Assembly: GCF_026240945.1 (NCBI RefSeq)
Contig: NZ_JAPFPY010000001.1
Location: forward strand, 248,001-312,000
Length of the DNA: 64,000 nucleotides
Direction of reading: 5' to 3'
DNA from: Mycolicibacterium sp. J2
Lineage (GTDB): Bacteria > Actinomycetota > Actinomycetes > Mycobacteriales > Mycobacteriaceae
Part shown: piece after piece, positions 1 through 8,616 of the stretch
Layout: the number at the start of each line of letters is the position of its first letter
How positions within the stretch are numbered: position 1 is the stretch's first letter
Program-made: the position numbers and the translations under genes
Notes under the pieces: generated by a model
What the model saw: only the letters and a program-made list of their open reading frames with translations
Database searches by the model: none
Told to the model about the DNA's origin: nothing

Positions 1-403
1 ACGAGAACAGGTCGTTGCCGAAGAACGAGAAGATACCGATCAGCGACGCCTCGAACACCATGTAGGCCAGGGCGGTCAGGAAACCGGCCCCCAACCCGAC
101 GATGCGGCCCAGACCGTGTGAGATGTACCCGTAGAAGGCGCCGGTCGCGGTGATGTGCTTGCTCATCTTGGCGTAGCCGATGGCGAACAAGGTCAGCACG
201 ATGGTGGCGACGAAGTAACCGGCCGGCGCGTAGGCGCCGTTACCGAAGCCGACGGAGATCGGCACGTTGCCGACCATGGCGGTGATGGGTGCGGCGGTGG
301 CGACCGCCATGAACAGCACGCCGACCAGCCCGACCGCATTCGGTTTCAGGCGCTGGACGGTATCGGTGCCCGACGGCACCGGTGGATCGATGATTTCGCT
401 CAT
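1..403 (-). CDS. APC-superfamily amino acid/amine permease, N-terminal part (cut by window edge)
   Basis: Reading the minus strand from the ATG at 403 gives about 134 residues starting MSEIIDPPVPSGTDTVQRLK, and the frame runs open off the left edge. A short polar N-terminus is followed by hydrophobic segments with the first-helix pattern of APC transporters (GLVGVLFMAVATAAPITAM), then a second helix and the ITATGAFYGYIS stretch typical of helix 3. It would import an amino acid or amine across the inner membrane. It is divergent from the kinase-SDR-GntR genes at 656-3212, so all four may serve one substrate. Substrate not determinable from this fragment. Confidence 0.85.
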   Translation of the reverse strand, partial: MSEIIDPPVPSGTDTVQRLKPNAVGLVGVLFMAVATAAPITAMVGNVPISVGFGNGAYAPAGYFVATIVLTLFAIGYAKMSKHITATGAFYGYISHGLGRIVGLGAGFLTALAYMVFEASLIGIFSFFGNDLFS

Positions 404-655
404 TGAATCCCAATCTGAGGGGGTTTTGCTGCGACCGAGATTTGGTCTGGTATCCGAAAGCCACCCGCTTCGATGCTGGTGACGTAATGCGACGCGGGCC
501 ATTGTTACCTCGTCGAGATTGCTTGGTCAACTGGAAGTCTCAGCAATCACACACCATGTTTCCAGCACGTTTCGCGGGTCGTGTTTTTGCAACAGAGAAG
601 TAAATCCCGCCGATTTGGTCTGCTTTGGATCGATACTTGCGCCACACTGTTCGGC
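404..655. other. Divergent intergenic region, permease / kinase
   Basis: This 252-base gap separates the leftward permease from the rightward kinase. It must hold both promoters and is the natural target for the GntR regulator at 2430-3212. I saw no clear long inverted repeat and no convincing coding frame; overlapping short ORFs here lack family resemblance. Confidence 0.4.
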
Positions 656-1645
656 ATGCCGGGACTGCCTGCCGACCATGAACGCTTCGCCCGCGCGGCG
701 CTGGGCGCCTGCGGTCGCGACCTGGACACCCCGCTGCGCCTGCTCAGCCTGTCCGAGAACGCCACGTACCTGGTGGCCGACGACGACCCGATCGTGCTGC
801 GGGTACACCGGCCGGGGTACCACTCCCTGGCCGCCATCCGCTCCGAACTGGCCTGGATGGCCGCCCTGCGCGCCGAGACCATGGTCGACACACCGGAATT
901 GGTTCGCTCGGAGGCCGGCCACGAGGTGGTGACGGCCGAGGTGGACGGCCGCGAACTGTTCGTCGACGCCGTCACCTTGATACCGGGCTGCACCGCCGAG
1001 GAGGTGCCCGACGCGGTCGGCTTCGGCACCCTCGGCGAGTTGACGGCGATCATGCACGAGCACGTACAACACTGGTCCGTCCCGGACGGCTTCACCCGGT
1101 TCCGCTGGGACCTCGACGACATCCTGGGGCCGGGGGCGCGCTGGGGAGACTGGCGCGCGGCACCCGCCTTGGCCGACGCCGACCGCGCCGTCGTCACGCG
1201 CGCGGTACACCGCATCACCGAGGAGCTTGTCGAGTTCGGTACCGGCGCAGACAGATTCGGATTGATTCACGCAGACTTGCGATTGTCCAACTTGATGGTC
1301 GACCCGGCGGCACCATCGGGTGGCATCACCGTGATCGACTTCGACGACGCCGGCTGGGGCTGGCACCTGGCCGATCTGGGCGCGGTGGTGTCGTGGATCG
1401 AGGACACCCCGGAAGCCGAACGCATCGTGGGCGAATGGCTGCGCGGCTATCAGAAGGTGCGCAGACTCCCCGACGAACACCTGGCGCTCATCCCGACCTT
1501 CGTCATGTTGCGCCGGATTCAGCTCACCGCGTGGATTGCCTCCCATGCCGATGCCGACGCGGCGATCGCGATCGGCCCCGGGTACGCCGTCGGGACTGCC
1601 CGACTGGCCGAACGCTATCTCAACGACGACAGCTGGTTACGGTAA
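656..1645 (+). CDS. Aminoglycoside phosphotransferase (APH)-fold small-molecule kinase
   Basis: The 329-residue product has the APH/choline-kinase catalytic signature: HADLRLSNLMV (His205, Asp207, Asn212 region) and the metal-binding IDFDDAGWG (Asp228). The frame is open upstream to 581, but the ATG at 656 gives a normal N-terminus (MPGLPADHERFARAAL). Family members phosphorylate aminoglycosides, choline, ethanolamine, homoserine or amino alcohols; the sequence alone does not pick one. Its stop overlaps the AAAGGAG ribosome site of the SDR that follows. With the neighbouring permease, SDR and GntR it recalls the 1-amino-2-propanol kinase of the mycobacterial aminoacetone (RMM) locus. That substrate is inference. 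Confidence 0.8.
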   Translation: MPGLPADHERFARAALGACGRDLDTPLRLLSLSENATYLVADDDPIVLRVHRPGYHSLAAIRSELAWMAALRAETMVDTPELVRSEAGHEVVTAEVDGRELFVDAVTLIPGCTAEEVPDAVGFGTLGELTAIMHEHVQHWSVPDGFTRFRWDLDDILGPGARWGDWRAAPALADADRAVVTRAVHRITEELVEFGTGADRFGLIHADLRLSNLMVDPAAPSGGITVIDFDDAGWGWHLADLGAVVSWIEDTPEAERIVGEWLRGYQKVRRLPDEHLALIPTFVMLRRIQLTAWIASHADADAAIAIGPGYAVGTARLAERYLNDDSWLR

Positions 1646-1654
1646 AGGAGACCC

Positions 1655-2428
1655 ATGTTCGACCTGCAGTCCCGCTCGGTGCTGGTGACCGGCGGCAGCA
1701 AGGGCATCGGCCGCGGTATCGCGACGGTGTTCGCCCGCGCCGGCGCCGACGTGGCCGTCGCCGCCCGCTCGGCGGCCGACCTCGACGACGCGGTCGCCGC
1801 CCTGGACGGACTGGGCAGCGGGAAGGTGATCGGGGTCCGCGTCGACGTCAGCGACCGCCAATCCTGCACCGAGATGGCCGCAACGGTCACCGAAGCGTTC
1901 GGTGGCCTAAATGTGTTGTGCGCCAACGCCGGTATCTTCCCGGATGCGCCGCTTGCGACGATGACCCCCGAGCAGCTCAACGAGATCATGGGTATCAACG
2001 TCAACGGCACCTTCTTTGCCGTCCAGGCCTGCTTGGACGCGCTGATCGCGTCGGGTAGCGGCCGGGTGATCCTGACCTCGTCGATCACCGGACCGATCAC
2101 CGGCTACCCCGGTTGGTCACACTACGGCGCCACCAAATCGGCTCAATTGGGCTTCATGCGGACGGCGGCCATCGAACTGGCACCACACAAGATCACGGTC
2201 AACGCGATCCTGCCGGGCAACATCATGAGCGAGGGCATGATCGCCAACGGCGAGGAGTACATCGCCAGTATGGCCCGCTCCATCCCGGCCGGTGCGCTGG
2301 GCACACCGGAGGACATCGGACACCTGGCCGCCTTCCTGGCCACCACCGAGGCGGCCTACATCACCGGCCAGGCCATCGCCGTCGACGGCGGGCAGGTGCT
2401 GCCCGAGTCGCTGGACGCCCTGGCCTGA
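1655..2428 (+). CDS. Short-chain dehydrogenase/reductase, FabG-like
   Basis: A 257-residue classical SDR with the cofactor motif TGGSKGIG near residue 10, NAG, the catalytic serine in LTSSITG, and Tyr157-x3-Lys161 (YGATK). The C-terminus ITGQAIAVDGGQ is the usual FabG ending. It oxidises or reduces a hydroxyl/keto group with NAD(P)H. AAAGGAG at 1644-1650, inside the preceding stop region, sets the start and suggests co-transcription with the kinase. FabG is the usual automatic label, but the catabolic context (permease, kinase, GntR) argues for a catabolic alcohol dehydrogenase, perhaps an amino-alcohol dehydrogenase. Confidence 0.88.
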   Translation: MFDLQSRSVLVTGGSKGIGRGIATVFARAGADVAVAARSAADLDDAVAALDGLGSGKVIGVRVDVSDRQSCTEMAATVTEAFGGLNVLCANAGIFPDAPLATMTPEQLNEIMGINVNGTFFAVQACLDALIASGSGRVILTSSITGPITGYPGWSHYGATKSAQLGFMRTAAIELAPHKITVNAILPGNIMSEGMIANGEEYIASMARSIPAGALGTPEDIGHLAAFLATTEAAYITGQAIAVDGGQVLPESLDALA

Positions 2429-2429
2429 G

Positions 2430-3212
2430 ATGGAGGAGACACCGGGGGGTGCGGTCGCCGAGGACGTACGCCGGCGGATCCTGTCCATGTTGTCCAGCGG
2501 GGCGCTGCGGCCGGGACACCGGTTGGGCACCGAACGCGAGATGGCCGACAAGTTCGGGGTGTCGCGTGCGACGCTGCGCAGCGCACTGCTACCGCTCAGT
2601 GAAGCCGGCGTGCTGGAACGGCGCACCGGCCGCCGCGGTGGCACGTTCGTGCGCGCAGATGTGGTGCAGCGCAACGCCGCCGAGCTGACCGGGCTGCCCG
2701 CCTTGTTGCAGAGCGGCGGCCACACCAGTTCCACCAAGGTGCTGGCCACCGACCGCAGGCCGGCCACCGCGGCCGAATCCGCGGCGCTGGAGATCCCGGA
2801 GACCGACGAGGTGTTCGTCATCCGGCGGTTGCGCTACGCCGACGGGGTACCGCTGTCGGTGGACATGTCCTGTTTCATCGCCGACCGGGTGAGTGACCTG
2901 TTGGAGCAGCCGCTGGGCGGTTCCCTCTACGAACTGTTCCGGGTTCGGTACGGACTGGTGCCGGCCACCTCCAGCGAGACCATCGAGGTGGTCAGCGCCA
3001 GCCCGCGCGAGGCCCAGTGGCTCGATATCGCGCACCGTCGGCCGCTGCTGGCCATCACGCGGGTGGCCAGGGACGCGAGCGGCCGGCCGTTCGAGTACGC
3101 CTACGATCTGTTCCGGGCAGACCGGGTGCGGCTGACCGCCACCATGACCGTGCAGCCGCAGCGGGAGCGCCGCGCCGGCGACGGCATGGTGGAACGCATC
3201 GTGAGTGCTTAG
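2430..3212 (+). CDS. GntR-family regulator (HutC/UTRA type)
   Basis: A 260-residue regulator starting [12 protein letters not shown] after the GGCCTGAGATGG junction, one base beyond the SDR stop. The N-terminal winged helix-turn-helix (about residues 10-75) has [19 protein letters not shown], a GntR hallmark. The rest is a UTRA ligand-binding domain ([36 protein letters not shown]). The ligand is probably the substrate or an intermediate of the adjacent permease/kinase/SDR, and the 404-655 gap is a likely operator region. Its TAG overlaps the stop of convergent fgd1 by three bases. Confidence 0.88.
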   Translation: MEETPGGAVAEDVRRRILSMLSSGALRPGHRLGTEREMADKFGVSRATLRSALLPLSEAGVLERRTGRRGGTFVRADVVQRNAAELTGLPALLQSGGHTSSTKVLATDRRPATAAESAALEIPETDEVFVIRRLRYADGVPLSVDMSCFIADRVSDLLEQPLGGSLYELFRVRYGLVPATSSETIEVVSASPREAQWLDIAHRRPLLAITRVARDASGRPFEYAYDLFRADRVRLTATMTVQPQRERRAGDGMVERIVSA

Positions 3213-4219
3213 CCCAGCTTGCGCAGCCGCGGTTCCAGATCCCGCTTGAACAGGTCCAGGAAGCGACGCTGGTCATGTCCGGGCGCGTGGAACACCAGGT
3301 GGTTCAGGCCCCACTTGACGTAATCGGCGACTTTCTCGACGGCTTCGTCCGGGTCGGACGCCACGATCCAGCGCTTGGCCACCTGTTCGATGGGCAGCGC
3401 GTCGGCCGCCTTCTCCATCTCGATCGGATCGTCGATGGAGTGCTTCTGCTCGGCCGTCAGCGACAGCGGCGCCCAGAACCGGGTGTTCTCCAGGGCCAGT
3501 TCGGGGTCGGTGTCGTAGGAGATCTTGATCTCGATCATCCGGTCGACGTCATCGGGGTTCTTGCCCGCCGCCTCCGCACCCTCCCGCATCGCCGGGATGA
3601 GCTTGTCCTTGTACAGCTCCTCGCCCTTACCGGAGGTGCAGATGAAACCGTCACCGGCCCGGCCGGCGTACTTGGCCACCTGCGGCCCGCCCGCGGCGAT
3701 ATAGATCGGGATGCCGCCTTCGGGCACGTCATAGATCGAGGCGCCCTTGGTCTTGTAGAACTCGCCGTCGAAGTCGACCCGGTCGCCGAGCCACAGTTCG
3801 CGCATCAGCCGCACGGACTCGCGCAGCCGCGCGTAACGCTCCTTGAACTCGGGCCACTCGCCCTCGTACCCGGTGGCGATCTCGTTGAGAGCCTCACCGG
3901 TGCCCACCCCGAGGAAGATGCGGTCCGGATACAGGCAACCCAGGGTCGCGAAGGCCTGCGCGATGACGGCCGGGTTGTACCGGAACGTCGGGGTCAGCAC
4001 CGACGTGCCGAGCACCAGCCGTTGGGTGCGCTCGCCCACCGCCGCGATCCAGGCCAGCGACCACGGAGCGTGCCCACCCTCGTGCCGCCACGGCTGGAAG
4101 TGGTCACTGACCGTGGCGCTGTCCATGCCGGCCGCTTCGGCGGCCACTGCCAACTCCACCAGCTCACGAGGAGCGAATTGTTCTGCAGACGCCTTGTACC
4201 CCAGTTTGAGTTCAGCCAC
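3209..4219 (-). CDS. fgd1: F420-dependent glucose-6-phosphate dehydrogenase
   Basis: A 336-residue LLM-fold enzyme that oxidises glucose 6-phosphate to 6-phosphogluconolactone and reduces coenzyme F420 in the cytoplasm. The F420H2 made feeds deazaflavin reductases, including the activator of nitroimidazole prodrugs. Known active-site residues of the M. tuberculosis enzyme are at matching positions: His40 and Trp44 (SDHFQPW) and Glu109 (GTGEALNE). The GTG at 4219 gives the family length; an upstream ATG would add a few residues. It is divergent, 36 bases away, from the metallo-hydrolase at 4256, an arrangement also found in M. tuberculosis (Rv0407/Rv0406c). Confidence 0.97.
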   Translation of the reverse strand: MAELKLGYKASAEQFAPRELVELAVAAEAAGMDSATVSDHFQPWRHEGGHAPWSLAWIAAVGERTQRLVLGTSVLTPTFRYNPAVIAQAFATLGCLYPDRIFLGVGTGEALNEIATGYEGEWPEFKERYARLRESVRLMRELWLGDRVDFDGEFYKTKGASIYDVPEGGIPIYIAAGGPQVAKYAGRAGDGFICTSGKGEELYKDKLIPAMREGAEAAGKNPDDVDRMIEIKISYDTDPELALENTRFWAPLSLTAEQKHSIDDPIEMEKAADALPIEQVAKRWIVASDPDEAVEKVADYVKWGLNHLVFHAPGHDQRRFLDLFKRDLEPRLRKLG

Positions 4220-4255
4220 GTCTACGTTTCTACTCCCCTGCATAGACTCGCGGGC

Positions 4256-4999
4256 ATGGCAGTGTCCCTGACGGCGATCACCGAGACCGTGCATTTCGCG
4301 CAAACCGACCTGGTCAACTGGACGCTGGTCACCGGCACCGGCGCCAACGGCGGCGGGGTGGTGTTGATCGACGCCGGCTATCCCGGCGATCGCGACGACG
4401 TGGTCCGGACCGTCCGCGATCTCGGGTTCGGCCCCGAGGACGTGCGCGCCATCCTGCTGACTCACGCCCATGTGGACCACCTCGGTTCGGCCATCTGGTT
4501 CGCGAAAACCCATGGCACACCGGTATATACGCACGCTACAGAGGTCGGCCACGCCAAACGCGAATACCTGGAGCAGGCCGACCCGATGGATGTGCTGGCC
4601 CGCGCCTGGCAGCCGCGCTACCTCACCTGGTCACTGGCGCTGATCCGCAAGGGCGGCCTGACCCATGAGGGCATCGGGTCGACGCAGGCACTCGACGACA
4701 CCATCGCCTCGACACTGCCGGGCACCCCGGCGGCCATTCCGACACCGGGCCACACCGGTGGGCACTGCTCGTATCTGGTGGACGGGGTGCTGGTGGCCGG
4801 TGACGCGCTGGTGACCGGCCATCCGCTGAGCACCCGGCGGGGGCCGCAGCTGCTGCCGGAGCTGTTCAACCACGACCAGGACGGCTGTGTGCGCAGCCTC
4901 GGGGCGCTGGGCATGCTCGACACCGAGATCCTGTTGCCCGGGCACGGACCGGCGTGGCACGGACCCATCCGAGCCGCCGCCGAGCAGGCCGCCCGATGA
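4256..4999 (+). CDS. Metallo-beta-lactamase-fold hydrolase
   Basis: A 247-residue MBL-fold protein with the dinuclear metal motif THAHVDHLG (His70-x-His72-x-Asp74-His75), further ligands in PTPGHTGGH and [11 protein letters not shown], and a late LPGHG. This fits glyoxalase-II-like or lactonase-like hydrolases; the substrate is unknown. The long frame open upstream is non-coding shadow; the ATG at 4256 starts the domain properly. It is divergent from fgd1 and overlaps the methyltransferase start by four bases (ATGA), so those two are probably co-translated. Orthologue of Rv0406c by position and family. Confidence 0.88.
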   Translation: MAVSLTAITETVHFAQTDLVNWTLVTGTGANGGGVVLIDAGYPGDRDDVVRTVRDLGFGPEDVRAILLTHAHVDHLGSAIWFAKTHGTPVYTHATEVGHAKREYLEQADPMDVLARAWQPRYLTWSLALIRKGGLTHEGIGSTQALDDTIASTLPGTPAAIPTPGHTGGHCSYLVDGVLVAGDALVTGHPLSTRRGPQLLPELFNHDQDGCVRSLGALGMLDTEILLPGHGPAWHGPIRAAAEQAAR

Positions 5000-5757
5000 G
5001 CGAACGGGCCCCGCTGCACACCGACCGGCTGCGGGCAGAATCATTCGGCTCCGCGGCCGCCCGCTATGACCGGCACCGTCCCCGCTACCCCGCCACCCTC
5101 ATTGCCGATCTGGTTGACCGCCAAGGCATCACCGTGCTCGATGTCGGGGCGGGCACCGGCATCGCCACCGCCCAGCTCCGCGACGCAGGTGCCGACGTGC
5201 TGGCCGTGGAACCGGATCCACTGATGGCCGAGGTGGCGGCGGGTAAGGGGCTGGCCGTCGAGGTGGCGACTTTCCAGGAGTGGGAGCCCCGCGGCCGGAG
5301 CTTCGATTTGGTGGTGTTCGCGCAGTCGTTCCATTGGGTCGATCCGCAACCGGCGCTACACAAGGTGCGGACTCTGCTGGCTCCTGGCGGCCGGCTGGCA
5401 CTGCTGTGGAACCGCATCGTGGCGGTGACCCCGGGTCCGGACCAGCTCGGCCGGGCGTACGCGGGTCTCCTGGAGGACTGGCAGCGCCCGTCCACCGATG
5501 TCGAAGGCGATGACCTCGACCCGCTGCTGGCGGCGGCCGGACTGAGCGGCGAACGTCGGCGTTACGTCGAACATCCGCACTACAGCGCCACGGAGTGGGT
5601 GGACATGGTGACCACCTACTCCAACGTGCTACGGCTGCCCGCCACCCGGCAGCACGAGCTGCATACCCGGCTGACGGCAGTCATCGGACCTGCCGGCGTG
5701 TCGGCCACCAACGACGCGCTGGCAGTGCTGTGCACGGCTCAGGTCAGCACGTCGTAA
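4996..5757 (+). CDS. Class I SAM-dependent methyltransferase
   Basis: A 253-residue protein starting [20 protein letters not shown], chosen because its ATG overlaps the previous stop as ATGA. Motif I is LDVGAGTGIATAQL, with the acidic residue of motif II in VLAVEPDPLMAEVA and the post-motif FDLVVFAQSFHWVDP typical of UbiE/Methyltransf_11 relatives. The substrate cannot be read from sequence. The last 19 bases overlap the convergent small membrane protein. Confidence 0.85.
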   Translation: MSERAPLHTDRLRAESFGSAAARYDRHRPRYPATLIADLVDRQGITVLDVGAGTGIATAQLRDAGADVLAVEPDPLMAEVAAGKGLAVEVATFQEWEPRGRSFDLVVFAQSFHWVDPQPALHKVRTLLAPGGRLALLWNRIVAVTPGPDQLGRAYAGLLEDWQRPSTDVEGDDLDPLLAAAGLSGERRRYVEHPHYSATEWVDMVTTYSNVLRLPATRQHELHTRLTAVIGPAGVSATNDALAVLCTAQVSTS

Positions 5758-6029
5758 CCGAGCAGGAACACCCCGGTCAGGAACAGGCCGCAAGCCAGCA
5801 CGATTGCCGGCATCAGGATCATCCCGTCCAGCTCGTCGTCGTCGAACGGGTCGGTGAGCACCCTGCCGAACAGCAATTGGCCGATTTTGTTGTCCCGCAT
5901 GGTGGTCACCGTGCGACGCACGGCCGGTGATCCGCTCTTGCGGCCGACGACGATCCGCAGGCCGACCCCGGCCAGCGCCGTCATCAGGGCCACCACCAGA
6001 ATCAGCAGCCCGACGGTCGTTTGCGACAC
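5739..6029 (-). CDS. Small two-helix membrane protein, function unknown
   Basis: A 96-residue protein read from GTG at 6029. An N-terminal transmembrane helix (TVGLLILVVALMTALAGVGL) is followed by a basic patch (RIVVGRKSGSPAVRR), an acidic stretch (DPFDDDELDG) and a second helix (MILMPAIVLACGLFLTGVFL). I do not recognise a named family. It overlaps the 3' end of the convergent methyltransferase by 19 bases and lies just downstream of the luciferase-like gene on the same strand (9-base gap), suggesting shared transcription. Confidence 0.65.
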   Translation of the reverse strand: MSQTTVGLLILVVALMTALAGVGLRIVVGRKSGSPAVRRTVTTMRDNKIGQLLFGRVLTDPFDDDELDGMILMPAIVLACGLFLTGVFLLGYDVLT

Positions 6030-6038
6030 GGAACCAGA

Positions 6039-7148
6039 TTAGCCTGCCCACCTCTCGGCGATCAGCTCATGCGACCGCAGCCGGTGCTCGTGCCGGTAGG
6101 CCACCGAGGTGATGACCAGCTCATCGGCGCCGGTCACCCGCTGCAGCGCGGTCAGCCGGTCGGCGACCGTGTCGGGGTCACCGACGAACTGGGTTTCGGT
6201 GCGATCCTGCACCAGCGCTTGTTGCTCCGCGGTCAGCGGTGCGACGGCGTCCGGATCCGGATAGGGCGCGGCCCCGCCCTGCGCCCGGATCGAGTACACC
6301 CAGTGCCCGTAACTGGAGGCCAGTTGCCGCGCGGTGGCGTCGTCGTCGGCGACCAGCACGTCGGCCGACACCACCACATAGGGCTCGGTGAGGCCGGCCG
6401 ACGGCCGAAAAGCGTTGCGGTAGGCGTCAACCGCTTCCAACGCGGTGCCGGGAGCAATGTGATAGGCCGCCACGAACGGCAGCCCGAGCGTGCCGGCGAC
6501 CTGGGCGCTCTGCCCCCGCGAGCTGCCGAAGATCCACGGCCGCAACGCAGTCGACCCACCGGGGGTGACGTGTGCCTCGAAACCGTCTGCGCGGAAGCTG
6601 CCTTCGAGCATGGCGAGGACATCGGCCACCTGGTCACCGAAATCCGGTGCGACCGCACCTGGTTGCTGCAAGGTCGCCATGACGGCGCGCAGCCGTGGTT
6701 CGCGCATCAGGGCGCCGACGTCGAACGGTACGGGCACCACGACACCGTCGACCTCATGACGTTGCCGCGGCGGTTTCGGGCTGCGCGGCGCGTCCCGCAG
6801 CGATTCGCCGCGACGCTGACCGGACCGGCCCACACCGAGGTCGATCCGGCCCGGATAAAAGGCGTCCAGGATGCCGAAGCTCTCCACCACCGCCACCGGT
6901 GTGGTGTGCCCGAGCTGCACCGCGGCCGCGCCCACCCGAATGGTGCTGGTGGCCGCGGCGATCTGGCCGATCAGCACCGCCGGCGATGAGCTGGCCACCG
7001 CGACGTAGTGGTGCTCGGCCACCCAGTAGCGGTGATAGCCCCACCGTTCGGCGTGCCGCGCCAGGTCGACGCTGTTGCGCAGTGCGGTGGCCGCATCGCT
7101 ACCCGCGCTGATCGGCGCGAGGTCGAGGATGGACAGCGGTACGGTCAT
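6039..7148 (-). CDS. LLM-class flavin-dependent oxidoreductase (bacterial luciferase-like)
   Basis: A 369-residue luciferase-fold protein, close to the MsnO8-type subgroup: LSILDLAPISAG at the start, the YWVAEHHYVAVASSSPAVLIGQIA segment conserved in that group, and the GRIDLGVGRSGQ phosphate-binding region. Members use FMNH2 or F420H2 with oxygen or a substrate hydride transfer; the substrate is unknown. An AGGAGG lies four bases ahead of ATG at 7148; a GTG three bases earlier would sit too close to it. Confidence 0.88.
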   Translation of the reverse strand: MTVPLSILDLAPISAGSDAATALRNSVDLARHAERWGYHRYWVAEHHYVAVASSSPAVLIGQIAAATSTIRVGAAAVQLGHTTPVAVVESFGILDAFYPGRIDLGVGRSGQRRGESLRDAPRSPKPPRQRHEVDGVVVPVPFDVGALMREPRLRAVMATLQQPGAVAPDFGDQVADVLAMLEGSFRADGFEAHVTPGGSTALRPWIFGSSRGQSAQVAGTLGLPFVAAYHIAPGTALEAVDAYRNAFRPSAGLTEPYVVVSADVLVADDDATARQLASSYGHWVYSIRAQGGAAPYPDPDAVAPLTAEQQALVQDRTETQFVGDPDTVADRLTALQRVTGADELVITSVAYRHEHRLRSHELIAERWAG

Positions 7149-7258
7149 CACACCTCCTGTGCTCTCACCCCATGTCTAACCTGCCTGCTCGGCGGGCATT
7201 CCAGGTGGGCATGATCGGATCACCGTGAGCCGAAATCCGGCCTGCTAGCGTCGACTCG

Positions 7259-7636
7259 ATGCGCGTGACGGTGGTACTGGCCCTGATGTGCGGCCTGCTG
7301 TCCGGCTGCACGGCGGCCGCCAGGACAGCGGCCGGCACCGACGGCACCTGCGCGCTGGGCGGTCTGCCGCCGCAGGCGACCGAGACGGTGCACCGCATCG
7401 AGTCCGGCGGGCCATTCCCCTACCCGCGCAACGACGGGGTGGTGTTCGGCAACTATGAGGGCAGGCTGCCGCAGCACGACCGGGGTTACTACCACGAGTA
7501 CACGGTGCCCACCCCGGGGTTGTCGCATCGCGGGACCCGGCGCATCATCACCGGCGGCACCCCACTGACCCATCCGCCGGAGTTCTATTACACCGGCGAT
7601 CATTACGAGTCGTTCTGCCGGATCGGAGGCGTATGA
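7259..7636 (+). CDS. Lipidated guanyl-specific ribonuclease (RNase Sa/barnase family)
   Basis: A 125-residue exported RNase. The N-terminus is a signal peptide with lipobox LLSGC (Cys17), so the mature enzyme should be membrane-anchored outside the cell. The rest matches the microbial N1/Sa ribonuclease domain: SGGPFPYPRNDGVVFGN, GYYHEYTVPTPG with catalytic Glu80, RGTRRIITGG with the catalytic arginine near 94-95, and YYTGDHYESF with catalytic His115. Cys31 and Cys120 could form the family disulfide. Barstar overlaps its stop (ATGA), so inhibitor and enzyme are translated together. All catalytic residues are intact, so activity is expected. Confidence 0.9.
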   Translation: MRVTVVLALMCGLLSGCTAAARTAAGTDGTCALGGLPPQATETVHRIESGGPFPYPRNDGVVFGNYEGRLPQHDRGYYHEYTVPTPGLSHRGTRRIITGGTPLTHPPEFYYTGDHYESFCRIGGV

Positions 7637-7911
7637 AGACCTACACGATCGACGGCTCCCGGATCGGCTCGCAGGCCGACTTCTTCACCGAGATCGGGCG
7701 GGCGGTCAACGGTGACGGCGGCTACTTCGGGTCGAACCTGGACGCGCTGGCCGATTGTCTGCGGGGCGGCTTCGGCACCCCCGACAGCGGCGGATTCCGG
7801 TTCGTCCTCGCCCCGTACCGACCGGCCAGGGCCGCGATCGGCGAACCGGTGTGGAGCAGGCTGCTGCGGGTGTTCGCCGATACCGGCGTTGATCTGTGGT
7901 TGACCGGCTAA
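7633..7911 (+). CDS. Barstar-family ribonuclease inhibitor
   Basis: A 92-residue cytoplasmic protein with the barstar signature GYFGSNLDALADCLRGGF and a C-terminal strand (VDLWLTG). Barstars block the active site of barnase/RNase Sa enzymes and protect the producer before export. The start overlaps the ribonuclease stop by four bases, giving the expected coupling. It has no signal sequence, which fits an inhibitor kept inside while the RNase leaves. The stop overlaps that of the convergent TetR gene. Confidence 0.9.
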   Translation: MKTYTIDGSRIGSQADFFTEIGRAVNGDGGYFGSNLDALADCLRGGFGTPDSGGFRFVLAPYRPARAAIGEPVWSRLLRVFADTGVDLWLTG

Positions 7912-8555
7912 CGCAACTGCTCGATCCCGGCCAGGATCAGATCGATAGCGGCCACGTATTGCTCGCGATCATCGTGGTCGGCCAGTTGTGCGGCCACCCG
8001 ATGCACGAACGGGTACCGCGCCGGGTCGCCCCGCGTCCACTGCGCCGCAACGTCGGCCAGAAACCCCGTCCGGTCGGCCCCGGCGATCTGTGCGTGCGCG
8101 GCGTTCTGTCCCGCGACCCCGAGGATATAGTTGACCAGCGCCGAGGCTGAATTGAATTGCGCGCGTTGGGGAACCCCGAGCGCCCCCAACCGGCCGCCGA
8201 TACCTTCGACGATCTGCAGCAGTGCCGACCACGGGCGGCGATGCAGCTGGGCGCCCACCCACGGGTGCGCGTCGAAGGTGTCGAAGAGCTCCAGCGCCAT
8301 GCTGCGGATGGCGGCAGCGGGTTCGACGTCGTCGTGCACAACGGCCAGCGCCCGGCTGACGACGGTGTCGGCGGCGGCGGCGAGCAACGTGTTCTTGTCG
8401 GCGATGTGGTGGTAGATCGCCCCACTGCCGGTGGCCAACCGGGCCGCCAGCGCACGGAAGGTCAGCGCGTCCTCACCGTGCTCGTCGAGGATCTCGATGG
8501 CGGCGTCGGTGATGCGTTGGGTGGACAGCGCGTTCCGGGTGCCCATGGCTGTCAT
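7908..8555 (-). CDS. TetR/AcrR-family repressor
   Basis: A 215-residue regulator. The N-terminal helix-turn-helix (about residues 10-57) reads ITDAAIEILDEHGEDALTFRALAARL then GSGAIYHHIADKNTLL, the standard TetR recognition helix. The C-terminal region is an all-alpha ligand pocket of TetR_C type. ATG at 8555 is used; ATG at 8546 is an alternative three codons in. It is divergent from the FAD monooxygenase at 8617, and the 61-base gap holds two copies of a perfect palindrome, so it probably represses both genes and is released by the monooxygenase substrate. Confidence 0.9.
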   Translation of the reverse strand: MTAMGTRNALSTQRITDAAIEILDEHGEDALTFRALAARLATGSGAIYHHIADKNTLLAAAADTVVSRALAVVHDDVEPAAAIRSMALELFDTFDAHPWVGAQLHRRPWSALLQIVEGIGGRLGALGVPQRAQFNSASALVNYILGVAGQNAAHAQIAGADRTGFLADVAAQWTRGDPARYPFVHRVAAQLADHDDREQYVAAIDLILAGIEQLR

Positions 8556-8566
8556 CTTGACAGATG

Positions 8567-8604
8567 TGGAACGTTGTTCCAACCTTGATTGGAACAACGT
8601 TCCA
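8567..8604. promoter_or_regulatory. Duplicated TetR operator
   Basis: Two 15-base boxes, TGGAACGTTGTTCCA (8567-8581) and TGGAACAACGTTCCA (8590-8604), each a perfect 6-3-6 palindrome TGGAAC-N3-GTTCCA. The two are also inverted copies of one another, with 8 bases between. They lie in the gap between the divergent TetR and FAD monooxygenase genes, so they are the obvious binding sites for a pair of TetR dimers. Confidence 0.85.
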
Positions 8605-8616
8605 AAGGGGGTCCGG

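Noticed and set aside
527..1546. Minus-strand ORF of 339 codons under the APH-like kinase
   Set aside because: No recognised motif, while the plus strand holds HADLRLSN and IDFDD kinase motifs.
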